33,448 nt of DNA. Source: Armatimonadota bacterium (GTDB taxonomy: Bacteria > Armatimonadota > Armatimonadia > Armatimonadales > Armatimonadaceae). Each line of letters starts with the position of its first letter. The stretch's first letter is position 1. The notes beneath the pieces were generated by a model. It ran no database searches, was not told where the DNA came from, and saw only the letters and a list, made by a program, of their open reading frames with translations. Shown in pieces: positions 23,060-30,712 of this stretch. The translations under genes were made by a program, and so were the position numbers. Location: contig JAPLCP010000138.1 of NCBI GenBank assembly GCA_026392155.1, positions 1 to 33,448 of the forward strand, in the 5' to 3' direction.

Positions 23060-23824
23060 TTACGGCCTCTCCCAGAGATTTCTGGTTCGGGTCTTGAGCA
23101 ATGCCATTGGGTTTTCGAGAAGCTCAGCGAGAGAGAGGTTAAAGAGATCACCGTCTTTCAATTCCAAAAAAAGCAAACCACTTTCTGATGATAGTTGCAC
23201 CTCAGGAATGTCATCTTCATTTGGCTCACTTCCTGGTAAAACGAGATGTGCAGTGGGAGGCAATTCTTCTTCACTTAAAGGAAAAACCGTAGGGTCTTGT
23301 GCCTCGTCATGAATTTCAAATGTAGCAGGTGGATCGTCTTGTTCCAGCCCATCGAAGTTAAACGAGTGTAGAAGTAGAAACTGCTGTGGCGCAATTTGGA
23401 AAAAGTAGTGGATTCCCACATCGTCGTCTCCTGTATTGAAAGAGATGCAGTGGGTACTTGTGACTTTTAAGACACTGATGCGATTATTTTTTAGCTCTGC
23501 TTGGAGCTGGCGCAAGAAGGGGGCCTCGCGTAACTTTTGATGGGCATCTAGGAGCTGGCGCTGGTTGCTACGCGCCAAGCGAAAAAGAAAACTAAAGAGT
23601 CCCATGCCAATGGCAAGTGCCATTAAAGCTGTCATGCCCATCTGCCAGAGAATAGCACTCAGCAGAGGGCATCCTACTCCTACTGCGATAACCCAGGAAA
23701 AAGCCTGGCGCTGGTCTTTCCGTGCCTGCGCCGCCAAGCGCTCTGGCGAATAGGTGGCAAGAACTTCCTGACGTTCTGTACGCTCCTCGGGTGTGAGAGG
23801 CCGCTCGCAGCGCTCAATCGGCAT
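23060..23824 (-). CDS. Membrane protein of unknown function
   Basis: 254 residues. A charged N-terminus (LTPEERTERQEVLATYSPER) is followed by two adjacent membrane helices (about 44-62 and 65-85), then a soluble cytoplasmic domain rich in acidic residues (SEEELPPTAH, SEPNEDDIPEVQLSSESG). The fold resembles nothing I can name. The DNA from about 23080 to 23500 is visibly richer in A and T than its neighbours and uses TTT, AAA and CTT codons more freely, which may indicate a gene acquired more recently. Its ATG overlaps the VOC gene stop by 11 bp, so translation is probably coupled. Confidence 0.6.
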   Translation of the reverse strand: MPIERCERPLTPEERTERQEVLATYSPERLAAQARKDQRQAFSWVIAVGVGCPLLSAILWQMGMTALMALAIGMGLFSFLFRLARSNQRQLLDAHQKLREAPFLRQLQAELKNNRISVLKVTSTHCISFNTGDDDVGIHYFFQIAPQQFLLLHSFNFDGLEQDDPPATFEIHDEAQDPTVFPLSEEELPPTAHLVLPGSEPNEDDIPEVQLSSESGLLFLELKDGDLFNLSLAELLENPMALLKTRTRNLWERP

Positions 23825-24203
23825 GATTTGCCACTTCGATCAGATTGCCGTCGGGGTCGCGGAAGTAGAGCGAGAGAATCGGGCCGGTGGCTCCGGTACG
23901 GGCGACGGGGCCTTCGAGAATCTCGACGGCGCAGTGGTCTAAGTGTGAGGCGATCTCTGTCAGTGGCGTGTCGGTGAGAAAGCAGAGGTCGGCGGAGCCA
24001 GGGGTCGGGAGCGTGGCTTTGGGCTCTAGCTCCCGACCGGCTTGGTGCAGATTTATCTTCTGATCGCCAAAGCGCAAGGCCACTCGGCCAACGCCGAAGC
24101 TCTGCCGCTCCATCCCGAGCACGCGCTCATAAAACTCTAGGGTGCGCGGGATGTCGGCGACGGTCAGAACTAGGTGGTCGAGCCTTAGGCCAGCGACTTG
24201 CAC
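23814..24203 (-). CDS. VOC-superfamily (glyoxalase/dioxygenase-like) protein
   Basis: 129 residues from a GTG at 24203, which overlaps the end of ribH by 19 bp. The paired beta-alpha-beta-beta-beta motifs of the vicinal oxygen chelate fold are clear: [20 protein letters not shown] with the first metal-ligand histidine (10), [13 protein letters not shown] with a second histidine, and [18 protein letters not shown] ending in the metal-binding glutamate. It most resembles small single-domain glyoxalase/bleomycin-resistance proteins; the substrate cannot be deduced. The overlaps on both sides make it part of a coupled ribH-VOC-membrane protein string. Confidence 0.8.
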   Translation of the reverse strand: MQVAGLRLDHLVLTVADIPRTLEFYERVLGMERQSFGVGRVALRFGDQKINLHQAGRELEPKATLPTPGSADLCFLTDTPLTEIASHLDHCAVEILEGPVARTGATGPILSLYFRDPDGNLIEVANHAD

Positions 24204-24652
24204 AGGTTCGCCATCTCGATGGCAGCGACGGCGACCTCGGAGCCTTTATTGCCCGCCTTGGTGCCCGCGCGCTCAATGGCCTGCTCAATCGTGTCGCACG
24301 TTAAGACGCCGAAAGTCACGGGGGTATCGGTGGCGAGCATGGCTTGTGAGATGCCCTTGCTGGCCTCGGAGGCGATGTAGTCGTAGTGGTCGGTGGAGCC
24401 GCGAATCAGGCAGCCCAGACAGATCACCGCATCGTACTTGCCCGACGCGGCCATTTTTCGTGCGATCAGCGGGATCTCGAACGTCCCCGGCACACGCGCA
24501 ATCGCCACTTTCTCCGGATCGCCGCCGTGCCGCCGGAACGCATCAAGCGCTCCTTCGAGCAGGCGCTCGGTGATAAACCCGTTCCAGCGGGAGATAACAA
24601 TCCCAATCTTGAGCCCAGTCGCAACCAGACTCCCTTCAAAAACCTGAGGCAT
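24185..24652 (-). CDS. ribH: 6,7-dimethyl-8-ribityllumazine synthase
   Basis: Penultimate enzyme of riboflavin synthesis. It condenses the pyrimidine from RibD with dihydroxybutanone phosphate from RibB to give lumazine. 155 residues from the ATG at 24652, the usual family length. Motifs are [31 protein letters not shown]-type substrate loop ([17 protein letters not shown]), [20 protein letters not shown] with the catalytic-type histidine, and [20 protein letters not shown] with [15 protein letters not shown] (phosphate binding). It stands alone, without other rib genes. It is preceded by a TACAAT box 6 nt before the ATG, with no room for an FMN riboswitch before the palindromic operators. 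Confidence 0.93.
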   Translation of the reverse strand: MPQVFEGSLVATGLKIGIVISRWNGFITERLLEGALDAFRRHGGDPEKVAIARVPGTFEIPLIARKMAASGKYDAVICLGCLIRGSTDHYDYIASEASKGISQAMLATDTPVTFGVLTCDTIEQAIERAGTKAGNKGSEVAVAAIEMANLCKSLA

Positions 24653-24658
24653 GCAGCT

Positions 24659-24664
24659 ATTGTA
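24659..24664 (-). promoter_or_regulatory. -10 box (TACAAT) for ribH
   Basis: TACAAT lies 6 nt upstream of the ribH ATG, implying a leaderless message. The tandem palindromes begin about 28 nt further upstream, so a repressor bound there could cover the ribH -35 region as well. Confidence 0.45.
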
Positions 24665-24691
24665 CCTAAAACTCGACACGCTTTCGATCAT

Positions 24692-24728
24692 GTGCTAATT
24701 TATTAGCATTATGCTAAAAGATTAGCAC
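24692..24728. promoter_or_regulatory. Tandem 16-bp palindromic operators
   Basis: Two palindromes of form TGCTAA-N4-TTAGCA lie at 24693-24708 (TGCTAATTTATTAGCA) and 24712-24727 (TGCTAAAAGATTAGCA), 19 bp apart start to start. The outermost arms GTGCTAAT and ATTAGCAC are an exact 8-bp inverted pair. They sit just before a BlaI/MecI-like N-terminal coding fragment and resemble the paired dyad operators of such autoregulated repressors in layout, though not in exact sequence. The AT-rich dyads stand out in a GC-rich background. Confidence 0.65.
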
Positions 24729-24733
24729 TGATT

Positions 24734-24868
24734 ATGCACTTTACCGAGAAACTCAGCCGCCGCGAGCGGCAGATCCTAGAGGAAACTAAAGCGATGTTGC
24801 TCTTCTTTATTGTTGCCAGCATGCCAGTTTTGGGAGCCGCGAAGCCCGTACCCAGAGGGTGTCCCTGA
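24734..24868 (+). pseudogene. Remnant of a BlaI/MecI-type repressor gene
   Basis: An ORF of 44 codons starts MHFTEKLSRRERQILEETKA. The first 15 residues match the usual start of BlaI/MecI/CopY-family repressors (LSRRERQIM-type first helix). The family sequence then stops abruptly and is replaced by a hydrophobic stretch (MLLFFIVASMPVLGAAKPVP) that could come from the membrane partner or another gene. A full repressor needs about 120 residues. The likeliest reading is an internal deletion that removed most of the repressor and its signalling partner while leaving the start codon and operators. A small real protein cannot be excluded. Confidence 0.4.
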
Positions 24869-24903
24869 CGAGCCTAAGCGAGCCGGCAGGCAAAAGGCGC
24901 GGG

Positions 24904-24909
24904 TACACT
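24904..24909 (+). promoter_or_regulatory. -10 box (TACACT) for the PHP phosphatase gene
   Basis: TACACT lies 6 nt upstream of the GTG at 24916 and is the reason for choosing that start over the in-frame GTG at 24859. It follows the leaderless TANNNT pattern. Confidence 0.45.
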
Positions 24910-24915
24910 CTTGGC

Positions 24916-25752
24916 GTGATTACCTTTGACTACCATAGCCACAACGACCGCTGTGGCCATGCAATCGGGACGCTGGAGGACTATGTCCAGCAGGCAATAG
25001 TGCTCGGCCTGACCCACTTTGGGATGTCGGATCATGGCCCGGCTTACTGGCTGGAGGGCGACCATGCCCAGCCCGGCATCCAGATGGCGATCTCTGAGCT
25101 TCCAAACTATGTTGCCGAGGCCATGGCTCTTAAAGAGCGCTACGCCGATAGAATTGCGCTGGCCGTGGGGATTGAGGCGGACTTTATCGAAGGGCACGAG
25201 GAAAAACTTGCCGCCTGGCTGGCGGCGCATCCCTTTGACTATGTTTTAGGAAGCGTGCACTACGCCCTCGGCCATAGCGTCTTTAACCGGCGGCACTGGA
25301 CGGCACAAAGGCCTGAGCGCATCTTTCGCGACTACTACCGCCAGGTGATTTTAGCGGCGAAGTCTGGGCTCTTTGACATTCTCTCGCACCTGACGGTCAT
25401 AGATACCTACTCGCCCGGCATTCCCGAGAAGCTCGCCGCTGAGCTCTACCCACAAGTCGCGGCGGCGATTGCCGAGTCGGGCTGCATCGTCGAGCTCAAT
25501 ACGTCGTGCTACCGCAAGCAGCCTTTTTGGGATGCGCCGTACCCCAATCTACCGATGCTCACGGAGCTGATCAAGTGCGGTGTTCCTCTCACGTTTGGCT
25601 CGGACTGCCACGCACCCAGCGAGATCCACTTTGCCCGTTCAAAAGTCGAGATATTGCTGGAAGGATTAGCTATTTCTTTGGAAGCGCAACCAAATCGGGT
25701 AAAACGGAGTCACATTCAAACATTTCGCGCTCCCCCGCGTGGCGGGGGCTAG
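24916..25752 (+). CDS. hisJ: Histidinol-phosphatase, PHP family (HisJ-like)
   Basis: 278 residues from a GTG at 24916 (VITFDYHSHNDRCGHA); homology to PHP enzymes begins at once, so the upstream GTG at 24859 is unlikely. It hydrolyses histidinol phosphate to histidinol at a trinuclear metal site. Ligand motifs are DYHSHND (His7, His9), MSDHGPAYW, AVGIEADFIEG, VLGSVHYALG, DILSHLTVID and FGSDCHAPSEIH. The spacing follows HisK/HisJ of the Bacillus type. Assignment to histidine synthesis rather than another phosphoester is likely but not proved, as no his genes are adjacent. The C-terminus (RAPPRGGG) runs into a G-run repeat that supplies the stop codon. Confidence 0.82.
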   Translation: MITFDYHSHNDRCGHAIGTLEDYVQQAIVLGLTHFGMSDHGPAYWLEGDHAQPGIQMAISELPNYVAEAMALKERYADRIALAVGIEADFIEGHEEKLAAWLAAHPFDYVLGSVHYALGHSVFNRRHWTAQRPERIFRDYYRQVILAAKSGLFDILSHLTVIDTYSPGIPEKLAAELYPQVAAAIAESGCIVELNTSCYRKQPFWDAPYPNLPMLTELIKCGVPLTFGSDCHAPSEIHFARSKVEILLEGLAISLEAQPNRVKRSHIQTFRAPPRGGG

Positions 25753-25757
25753 GGGGC
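25729..25757. repeat. G-run palindromic repeat overlapping the phosphatase stop
   Basis: CTCCCCCGC-GTG-GCGGGGGCTAGGGGG forms a short perfect hairpin (CCCCCGC with GCGGGGG) followed by a second G-run. It is the same design as the sequence at 19166-19192 in the moaB tail. It encodes the last residues and stop of the phosphatase and may also serve as Shine-Dalgarno (AGGGGG) for the following gene. Confidence 0.6.
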
Positions 25758-25764
25758 AAGCTTT

Positions 25765-26571
25765 TTGGAGAATCTTCTTAACTTTCACTGGGTAAGTATG
25801 CCCAGCGCCTGGATTGGTCTGCTGACCCTGATCGCGCTGGAGATCGTGCTGGGGATAGACAATATCGTCTTTATCTCGATTCTCTCCGGCAAGCTCGTCC
25901 CAGAAAGACAAGCGGAGGGCCGTCGCAAGGGAATGGTGCTAGCGGTAATTCCGCGCATCTTGCTACTGCTCTTTATTCCCGTGGTGCTTCGGATGAAAGA
26001 TCCTCTGTTTAGTCTGCCGTTTCAAGACCCACACTCGCATGCCGCGACCATTGGGATCTCTTTGCAAGACTTGGTGCTGATCATTGGCGGGATCTTCTTG
26101 CTGGCCAAGGCTTCCCACGAGCTGCACCATAAGCTAGAGGGCGACGATCATATCGAAGAAAACCCAGAGGAGCGCAAGAGTGGCAGCGGGACATTTGGGG
26201 CGGTGATGGTGCAGATCATGCTGCTCAATATCGTCTTCTCGCTCGACTCGATTGTTACGGCCATTGGGATGATCCCTCCCAGTCAGGTCACGGTGATGAT
26301 CTTAGCGGTGCTGGTCTCGACGGGGATTATGGCGCTGACGGTCAATCCCGTGAGCCGCTTTGTGGAGAAGCACCCTGGCGTAAAGATTCTGGCGCTCTCC
26401 TTTCTCTTGCTGATTGGCTTTAACTTAGTGATTGAGGGCTTTCACTTTGAGATTCCCCAAGGCTATGTCTACTTCTCGATGGGCTTTTCGGTGTTTGTGC
26501 AGGTGCTCAATATCCGCGCCACTTCCGACAAGAAGAATAAAAGTGTGGAGCTAATCGAACCCAAGCTATAA
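25765..26571 (+). CDS. TerC-family integral membrane protein
   Basis: 268 residues if started at the TTG at 25765 (MENLLNFHWVSMPSAW), which has AGGGGG 8 nt upstream and a family-like N-terminus; an ATG at 25798 is the alternative. Seven to nine membrane helices. Family motifs are LIALEIVLGIDNIVFISIL with the conserved acidic pair, and IMLLNIVFSLDSIVTAIGM with its internal-repeat counterpart, plus a histidine/acidic cytoplasmic loop (HELHHKLEGDDHIEENPEER). TerC proteins were found with tellurite resistance. Several relatives export Mn2+ or load metal into exported proteins, so metal efflux is the most probable role. A manganese riboswitch is not seen upstream. Confidence 0.87.
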   Translation: MENLLNFHWVSMPSAWIGLLTLIALEIVLGIDNIVFISILSGKLVPERQAEGRRKGMVLAVIPRILLLLFIPVVLRMKDPLFSLPFQDPHSHAATIGISLQDLVLIIGGIFLLAKASHELHHKLEGDDHIEENPEERKSGSGTFGAVMVQIMLLNIVFSLDSIVTAIGMIPPSQVTVMILAVLVSTGIMALTVNPVSRFVEKHPGVKILALSFLLLIGFNLVIEGFHFEIPQGYVYFSMGFSVFVQVLNIRATSDKKNKSVELIEPKL

Positions 26572-26572
26572 T
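26567..26572 (+). promoter_or_regulatory. -10 box (TATAAT) for PMT gene, overlapping terC stop
   Basis: A perfect TATAAT overlaps the terC stop codon (TAA at 26569-26571) and lies 6 nt before the ATG at 26579. The following ATAGAGA context is shared with the acyltransferase promoter at 11624. It gives the PMT gene a likely leaderless transcript of its own. Confidence 0.5.
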
Positions 26573-26578
26573 AGAGAC

Positions 26579-28216
26579 ATGGAAAACCTGACACCTGCCC
26601 ACTTTATCCTGCCGCTGACGGTGGCGATGCTGGTTTTTTTTGCGCTTTTTAGCTTCTATCGCCTCAAAGAAAACAACGTAAACTCAGAAAATGGAGAGAC
26701 GCGTGGCCTGGCACAGGAGCCCATCGTTCGGCTGGACTACCTCTTGGCCGCGACGCTCTCCATGATATTTCTGTGCGTCTCTCTCTGGCGGCTGGACTTC
26801 CCGACCAAGGCGGTCTTCGATGAGTGCTACCACTCCCGAACCGGGATGCAGTATGTCTTAGGGCAAAACCCGATGGAGTGGACGCACCCTCCGCTGGCCA
26901 AGCTGATTATCGCGGTGGGGCTGCGGCTCTTCGGGGGAAACTTCAACCCACTGGAGGGGATCTACAGGCCCGACATGCTGTTTTCCCACGAGGCCGCGCT
27001 GGGCTGGCGCTTTGGCAGTGTGGTCTTTGGAGCCCTCTCGCTCTTTCTGCTCTACTTTTTGGCGCGTCAGCTCACGGGTAACCGGCTGGCGGCGCTGCTG
27101 GCGATGGGGATGCTGGCGCTGGACGGGGTCTTCTTCGTGCAGAGCCGGCTGGCGATGACCAATATCTACACAGTCTGTTTTATCTTGCTGGCGGCACTGA
27201 CGGCATGGAACTATCGCGTCGGGGGAAAGACCCGCTGGATGCTGGCGCTGGGCCTCGCGCTGGGCCTTGCGGTTGCAACCCGCTGGACCACCCTCTACGC
27301 CGTGGGGCTCATCGCGCTCTGGCTGCTCTCATACGACCTGCCCCGCGCGGCAAAATCTCCGAAAGTTCTTGCACTGGCCGGGCTGGGGGTGACGCTTTTG
27401 GTGGGGCTTTTCGTCAAAGCGAGCCAGTTCTACAAGGCGGACACTAGCTTTCCCGACAAACAGCGCCTGATCTTAGAGAGCTTGGGGCAGTGGGCACTCG
27501 GAGCCGTGGTGATCTATCTCGTCGCTTACGCGATTTTGCAGGCGCTTGATCCCAAGAACAAGCTCATCGCACTGCCGGGTCTGTACTTGCTGGCCTTTAT
27601 TGCCCTGCCGATCTGCCTCTACTTGCTTTCGTACCGGCCGTATATGCTCCAAGAGCCGAGGCATGACTTGTACAAAGTCTTCACCGAGCAGAAAGTGATG
27701 TGGGACTACCACGCCGGGATGAAAGAGACCCACCCGTGGAGCTCGCCGTGGTGGTCGTGGCCGCTGGTGCTGCGCCCGACTTGGTACGAGCGCGGTATCG
27801 TGGGGCCAGGCGATGGTAGAACCGTGGGGATTCTCTGTATCGGCAATGTCTTTGTCTGGTGGGCAAGCATCCCCGCACTCTGCATGGCGGTCTGGCGTGC
27901 CCAAAAAGAGCGCCACGCGGGCTTGGGCTTTGCTGCACTGCTGGGACTGGGACTCTGGCTGGCGTGGAGCATCCAGCCGCGCCCACTGGTCTTTCTCCAC
28001 TACTTCTTTGAGGCGCTGCCCTTTGCCTGCATCGTGCTGGGCTACTTTGGCGCACGCCTCGTCACCAGCCGCGACGAAGACTCACGCTCGATTGCTCTTG
28101 GCTATGGGGCGCTCATTCTCTTCTGGTTTGGCTTCTTCTACCCGCTCCTCTCCGCCCTGCCCATTCCGCAGTTTTACCTTCAGATGCACCTCTGGCTAGG
28201 GAAGCTCTGGAGCTAG
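26579..28216 (+). CDS. PMT-family (GT39) phospholipid-carrier-dependent glycosyltransferase
   Basis: 545-residue polytopic membrane enzyme that transfers a sugar from a polyprenyl-phosphate donor to protein or lipid on the outer face of the membrane. The first luminal loop carries FDECYHSRTGMQYVLGQNPM, with the catalytic-type Asp-Glu pair, and WTHPPLAKLI, the two hallmarks of PMT/GT39 proteins. Next come WRFGSVVFGALSLFLLYFLA, then GVFFVQSRLAMTN. The C-terminal part has the PMT_4TMC-type region with YHAGMKETHPWSSPWWSWPL and HYFFEALPFACIVLGYFGAR. It resembles bacterial protein O-mannosyltransferases more than ArnT. It ends 1 bp before the stop of the convergent regulator gene. Confidence 0.85.
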   Translation: MENLTPAHFILPLTVAMLVFFALFSFYRLKENNVNSENGETRGLAQEPIVRLDYLLAATLSMIFLCVSLWRLDFPTKAVFDECYHSRTGMQYVLGQNPMEWTHPPLAKLIIAVGLRLFGGNFNPLEGIYRPDMLFSHEAALGWRFGSVVFGALSLFLLYFLARQLTGNRLAALLAMGMLALDGVFFVQSRLAMTNIYTVCFILLAALTAWNYRVGGKTRWMLALGLALGLAVATRWTTLYAVGLIALWLLSYDLPRAAKSPKVLALAGLGVTLLVGLFVKASQFYKADTSFPDKQRLILESLGQWALGAVVIYLVAYAILQALDPKNKLIALPGLYLLAFIALPICLYLLSYRPYMLQEPRHDLYKVFTEQKVMWDYHAGMKETHPWSSPWWSWPLVLRPTWYERGIVGPGDGRTVGILCIGNVFVWWASIPALCMAVWRAQKERHAGLGFAALLGLGLWLAWSIQPRPLVFLHYFFEALPFACIVLGYFGARLVTSRDEDSRSIALGYGALILFWFGFFYPLLSALPIPQFYLQMHLWLGKLWS

Positions 28217-28217
28217 C

Positions 28218-30704
28218 CTAGAAAATTTGGAGCCGGGCTTCATCACGGGGGTGGCGAATATCACGCGGCGGGGCTTGTGTGGCTTGCTCGAAGAAGGCTT
28301 GGGCCTCTCGGGGCTTGCCTTCCCGATGCGCGATCCAGGCCATCTCCGCCAGTGTCGAGCCGAGCTGCGCCCCGATCCGGTAGCGGCGAAACTCCACTAG
28401 CGCTGCCTGAACACTGGCCCAAGCGGCAGCGAAGTCTTTCTGGCTTGCCAGCACGATCGCCCGGCTACGCTCGATAAAGGCGGGAAGCACATGGATCATG
28501 TTATCGTGGCAGAGGCGGAGCGCCTCGGTATAGTGGGCAAGGGCAGCGGTGGGTTGGCCTGTGTGGCGGGCGAGCTCTCCTAAAAGGTAGCGCACATTGG
28601 CCTGTCCCATCTCATCGGGCATCTGACCCAGCGCCTCGTGGACGATGGGCTCCGCCTCAGAGTAGCGCTCCTGGAAGATCAGCACTTGCGCAAGTCCATA
28701 GAGCGCATCACCGGTGCTAATGTGGCTCTCTAGCTGTCGTGCCAACACGAGAAACTGGGTGTAGCCCTGCTCCGCCTCGGATAGCTTGCCCTGACAGAGT
28801 GCCGCGACAGCGAGGTACTCCAGCGCATAGGTCTGCCCCGCAAGGTCGTCTTGGTGCGTAAAGCAGGCATGTGCCTCCTGTGCATAGCGGCGCACCGCAT
28901 CGGCATTACGCTGCTTCTCCAGCAGACAGAGCGCTAGCAAGCAGTAGCCACGCTCGCGCTCTAGGGCATGCTGTAGGGCCAGCGCATGTGCCTCGATCAG
29001 GAGCCGCTGAGCCTCGGAGTACTCAAGGGTCAGAGCCGCCAGAAGCCGCTGCGCCTGGATTCTCTGTGGGAGCGAGAGGTCATTGCCTGCCGCGCTCATA
29101 AGCCTTGTCAGGCACGTGTGTGAGGGAAAGCCACCGCTAAGGCGTACCCAGAAGGTCTCCAGCACGAGCATCAGCGCGATGCCTGTCACGGGACTATTTA
29201 TCTCAAACCAGGCCAGCGCTGCGGCAAACTCGCGGCGGGAGGCTTCGAGCTGCTGAACCCCCTCCCGCTGCTCAGGATGTGCGCACTGGGCGAGGGCATA
29301 AAAATAATGGGCATGGGCTCTGGCGGCGCTTGCGTAGGCAGGCTCTGCGCACTGGGAGCGGGCAAACGCGCGTATCGTCTCCAGAAAATGAAAGCGCGGC
29401 TCTCCACTGGCCGTGCGTGAGACTACCAAGAGCGACTGGCGCACCAGAGACTCCAGGAGCGTGTCGGCATCCAGCGTTTCGAGCACGGCCTCGGCGGCCT
29501 CTAAGCCCCACTCGCCTTGAAACACCCCCAGACGGATAAAGGCAAGGCGCTCGGGCTCGGGCAGCAGGCTGTAGCTCCACTGGATCGTGGCCTCCAGAGT
29601 CGCCTGTCGTGGGATTTCTCCAGGTGAGGTCTGGCTGCGCCGCAGGAGCCGCAAGGGGGTTCCAAGGCGCTCACGGAGCTGTGCGGCGCTCATCAGGGTC
29701 AGCCGTGAGGCGGCCAGCTCAATGGCGAGCGGCAGGCAGTCCACGCTCTGGCAGATCGCCTCCACCGTGGCATCGTGGGCATCGCGGGCGTCGCGTGGGC
29801 AAGTCACTCCCAGCGCGGCGGCGTGCTCCCGAAAGAGCGTCGCGGCAACGTCTAGCTCCAGCGGGGGAACGGCAAGAGGCTGCTCCCCCTCACAGCCCAG
29901 CGGAGTACGGCTCGTGGCCAGAAAACGAACACCGGGAAGGGCTGTGATCAGCGCAGCGCACGCGGCGCAGACTTGCTCACAGTTATCAAGAACCACCAAT
30001 GTCGAGCGTCGCTTGAGCTGCGTGGCCAGTGCTGCCTGGGGAATGTCCAGCGCCGTTGCGAGGGTGTGCCACAGCTCCTCAAGCGTGCTCTCTAAGTGCA
30101 TGGCAGGAGGCAGGCTCGCCAGGGAGACAAAGCCCACACCTGCCCCCGTGGCTTGCAGAGACTGCACCACCGCACGCGCCAGCCGAGTTTTACCCACGCC
30201 CCCCGGCCCCGTCAGCGTGACCACCGGAGCCGTGTCTAGCAGGGCAAGCGTGCTCTTCAGGAGCTCGTCGCGGCCTAAAAGCCGTGGTGTGGTGCGGATC
30301 GCAGGCTTCGCGCTCTGACGGGCTTGGCGGGCGGCCAGCACCCAGTCGTCCGTCCAGCCTTGAAGGATCTCTCCTTCTCCCTCTCCTGACGCTCCACGGG
30401 CCAGATCACACTCCGCTCCCTCTAGGTTAAGCGCTAGGGTGCGGGGAGTGGGCGAGAGCAGGCGCGTGGACTCGGGGCCGAGGGCTTTGCGCAAGTCCGA
30501 GAGCGTTCGTCGCAGATAGAAAAGCGCCTGTGCAGGGTCAGTTTCCGGCCAGAAAAGCCCCGCCAGATAGGCACGCTCCACCGGGCGACCTTTTTGCAAG
30601 GCGAGATAGGCCAAGAGCTTGCGGCCCTGTGGGTAGCGAAGCCCGGTGAGAGGAACGCCGTTTACCCAAAAGCTCGGGGAACCCAGCAAGCGTAGCGTCA
30701 GCAT
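28218..30704 (-). CDS. SARP/AfsR-like regulator: DNA-binding, NB-ARC ATPase and TPR domains
   Basis: 828 residues. Residues 1-95 form an OmpR/SARP-type winged-helix DNA-binding domain (LTLRLLGSPSFWVNG, RKLLAYLALQKGRPVERAYL, LRRTLSDLRKALG). A short stretch ends in ILQGWTDDWVLAARQ. The full bacterial transcriptional activation domain (BTAD) that normally follows appears reduced to this remnant. An NB-ARC/STAND ATPase comes next: Walker A GPGGVGKT (166-173), Walker B LVVLDNCE (236-243), ATSRTPLGCEGEQPL and DCLPLAIELAASRLTL. The last 380 residues are TPR-like repeats rich in alanine and tyrosine. Such proteins switch transcription on when a ligand releases the ATPase. A 12-bp tandem repeat in the divergent promoter region is the probable site. 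No sensor kinase is adjacent. Confidence 0.85.
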   Translation of the reverse strand: MLTLRLLGSPSFWVNGVPLTGLRYPQGRKLLAYLALQKGRPVERAYLAGLFWPETDPAQALFYLRRTLSDLRKALGPESTRLLSPTPRTLALNLEGAECDLARGASGEGEGEILQGWTDDWVLAARQARQSAKPAIRTTPRLLGRDELLKSTLALLDTAPVVTLTGPGGVGKTRLARAVVQSLQATGAGVGFVSLASLPPAMHLESTLEELWHTLATALDIPQAALATQLKRRSTLVVLDNCEQVCAACAALITALPGVRFLATSRTPLGCEGEQPLAVPPLELDVAATLFREHAAALGVTCPRDARDAHDATVEAICQSVDCLPLAIELAASRLTLMSAAQLRERLGTPLRLLRRSQTSPGEIPRQATLEATIQWSYSLLPEPERLAFIRLGVFQGEWGLEAAEAVLETLDADTLLESLVRQSLLVVSRTASGEPRFHFLETIRAFARSQCAEPAYASAARAHAHYFYALAQCAHPEQREGVQQLEASRREFAAALAWFEINSPVTGIALMLVLETFWVRLSGGFPSHTCLTRLMSAAGNDLSLPQRIQAQRLLAALTLEYSEAQRLLIEAHALALQHALERERGYCLLALCLLEKQRNADAVRRYAQEAHACFTHQDDLAGQTYALEYLAVAALCQGKLSEAEQGYTQFLVLARQLESHISTGDALYGLAQVLIFQERYSEAEPIVHEALGQMPDEMGQANVRYLLGELARHTGQPTAALAHYTEALRLCHDNMIHVLPAFIERSRAIVLASQKDFAAAWASVQAALVEFRRYRIGAQLGSTLAEMAWIAHREGKPREAQAFFEQATQAPPRDIRHPRDEARLQIF

Positions 30705-30712
30705 CTTTCCCC

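Noticed and set aside
24653-24691. FMN riboswitch before ribH
   Set aside because: Only about 40 bp separate the ribH start from the palindromic operators, and no RFN-type conserved blocks are present.
24859-24915. Longer N-terminus of the PHP phosphatase from the GTG at 24859
   Set aside because: The extra residues (SLTSLSEPAGKRRG) are repeat-derived and non-homologous, and a -10 box lies between the two starts.
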